Source of the DNA: JACQZO01 sp964512325
GTDB taxonomy: Bacteria; Patescibacteriota; Gracilibacteria; RBG-16-42-10
Reading direction: 5' to 3'
Length of the DNA: 13,448 nucleotides
NCBI GenBank assembly: GCA_964512325.1
Contig: CAZEGN010000023.1
Location: 1-13,448 of the forward strand
The notes under the pieces are model-generated. The model worked only from the letters and a program-made list of their open reading frames with translations. It ran no database searches and was not told the DNA's origin. Below are positions 13,394-13,448 of the stretch, one piece after another. Positions within the stretch are counted from its first letter, which is position 1, and every line of letters starts with the position of its first letter. A program made the translations under genes and the position numbers.

Positions 13394-13448
13394 TGGTGCT
13401 GTGGAGAGGACTTGAACCTCCACCCCCTTGCGAGGACCAGCCCCTCAA
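13394..13448 (-). tRNA. tRNA-Leu(GAG), 3' part only
   Basis: On the minus strand the sequence begins in the anticodon loop TTGAGGG (13448-13442; anticodon GAG at 13446-13444). The 3' anticodon strand GCTGG and a long variable arm (CCTC-GCAA-GGGG) follow. The T arm is GGAGG-TTCAAGT-CCTCT, then the acceptor strand CCACAGC, discriminator A and an encoded CCA (13396-13394). The long variable arm with this loop layout matches bacterial tRNA-Leu(GAG). The acceptor 5' strand, D arm and 5' anticodon strand lie beyond the window, so cloverleaf pairing was not fully checked. Confidence 0.85.

Noticed and set aside
13394..13448. tRNA 3' end as an att site for an integrated element
   Set aside because: No second copy of the tRNA 3' sequence and no integrase gene were seen in the window.

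Overview
The window looks like an accessory or loosely organised stretch of a chromosome from a candidate phyla radiation (Patescibacteria) bacterium. The best clue is the large cysteine-rich protein at 4057-5736. Its architecture of a CxxC ribbon, a WRNE-type motif, a W-rich segment, Cys/Tyr/Asn/Asp repeats and further ribbons is, from memory, typical of that radiation. All genes read through with the standard code, so the TGA-to-Gly code of Gracilibacteria/Absconditabacteria is not supported. None of the genes has a convincing Shine-Dalgarno sequence, and several have a -10-like box 6-9 nt before the ATG, which suggests leaderless or SD-independent translation. The phylum call is an inference.

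Layout: positions 1-968 are an IS481-type insertion sequence with about 30-bp terminal inverted repeats and a hairpin just before the transposase start. Next comes a two-gene unit (1025-3220) of unrecognised single-pass membrane proteins, the second with a possible frameshift near its end. It converges on a PQ-loop membrane protein (3255-3827, minus). The cysteine-rich protein and an unrecognised helical protein (5811-6539) follow on the plus strand. A minus-strand pair (7745 to 6565) encodes a DUF1801/zinc-ribbon/helix-hairpin-helix protein and an unknown protein. An SRPBCC-domain protein (7890-8327) diverges from that pair.

A second plus-strand unit (8418-10566) pairs a divergent Ser/Thr protein kinase homologue with a MOSC-domain protein that carries an extra C-terminal helical region. 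This pair is the most unusual gene combination here. Its stop overlaps tail-to-tail with an RBBP9/YdeN-type alpha/beta hydrolase (10563-11123, minus). Further minus-strand genes are a YdjM-like membrane metal-dependent hydrolase (11557-12195) and an RluA-type pseudouridine synthase (12259-12918).

Two non-coding stretches are repeat-rich. 11124-11556 holds a hairpin upstream of the hydrolase gene and an approximately 286-bp segment bounded by 12-bp inverted repeats. 13018-13393 holds two copies of a composite GC-rich hairpin repeat that ends 4 nt from the 3' end of a tRNA-Leu(GAG), of which only the 3' part lies inside the window. Apart from the local pairs there is no single long operon and no CRISPR array, phage module or recognisable defence system. 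Identifications are from motif reading and family memory, not from database searches.
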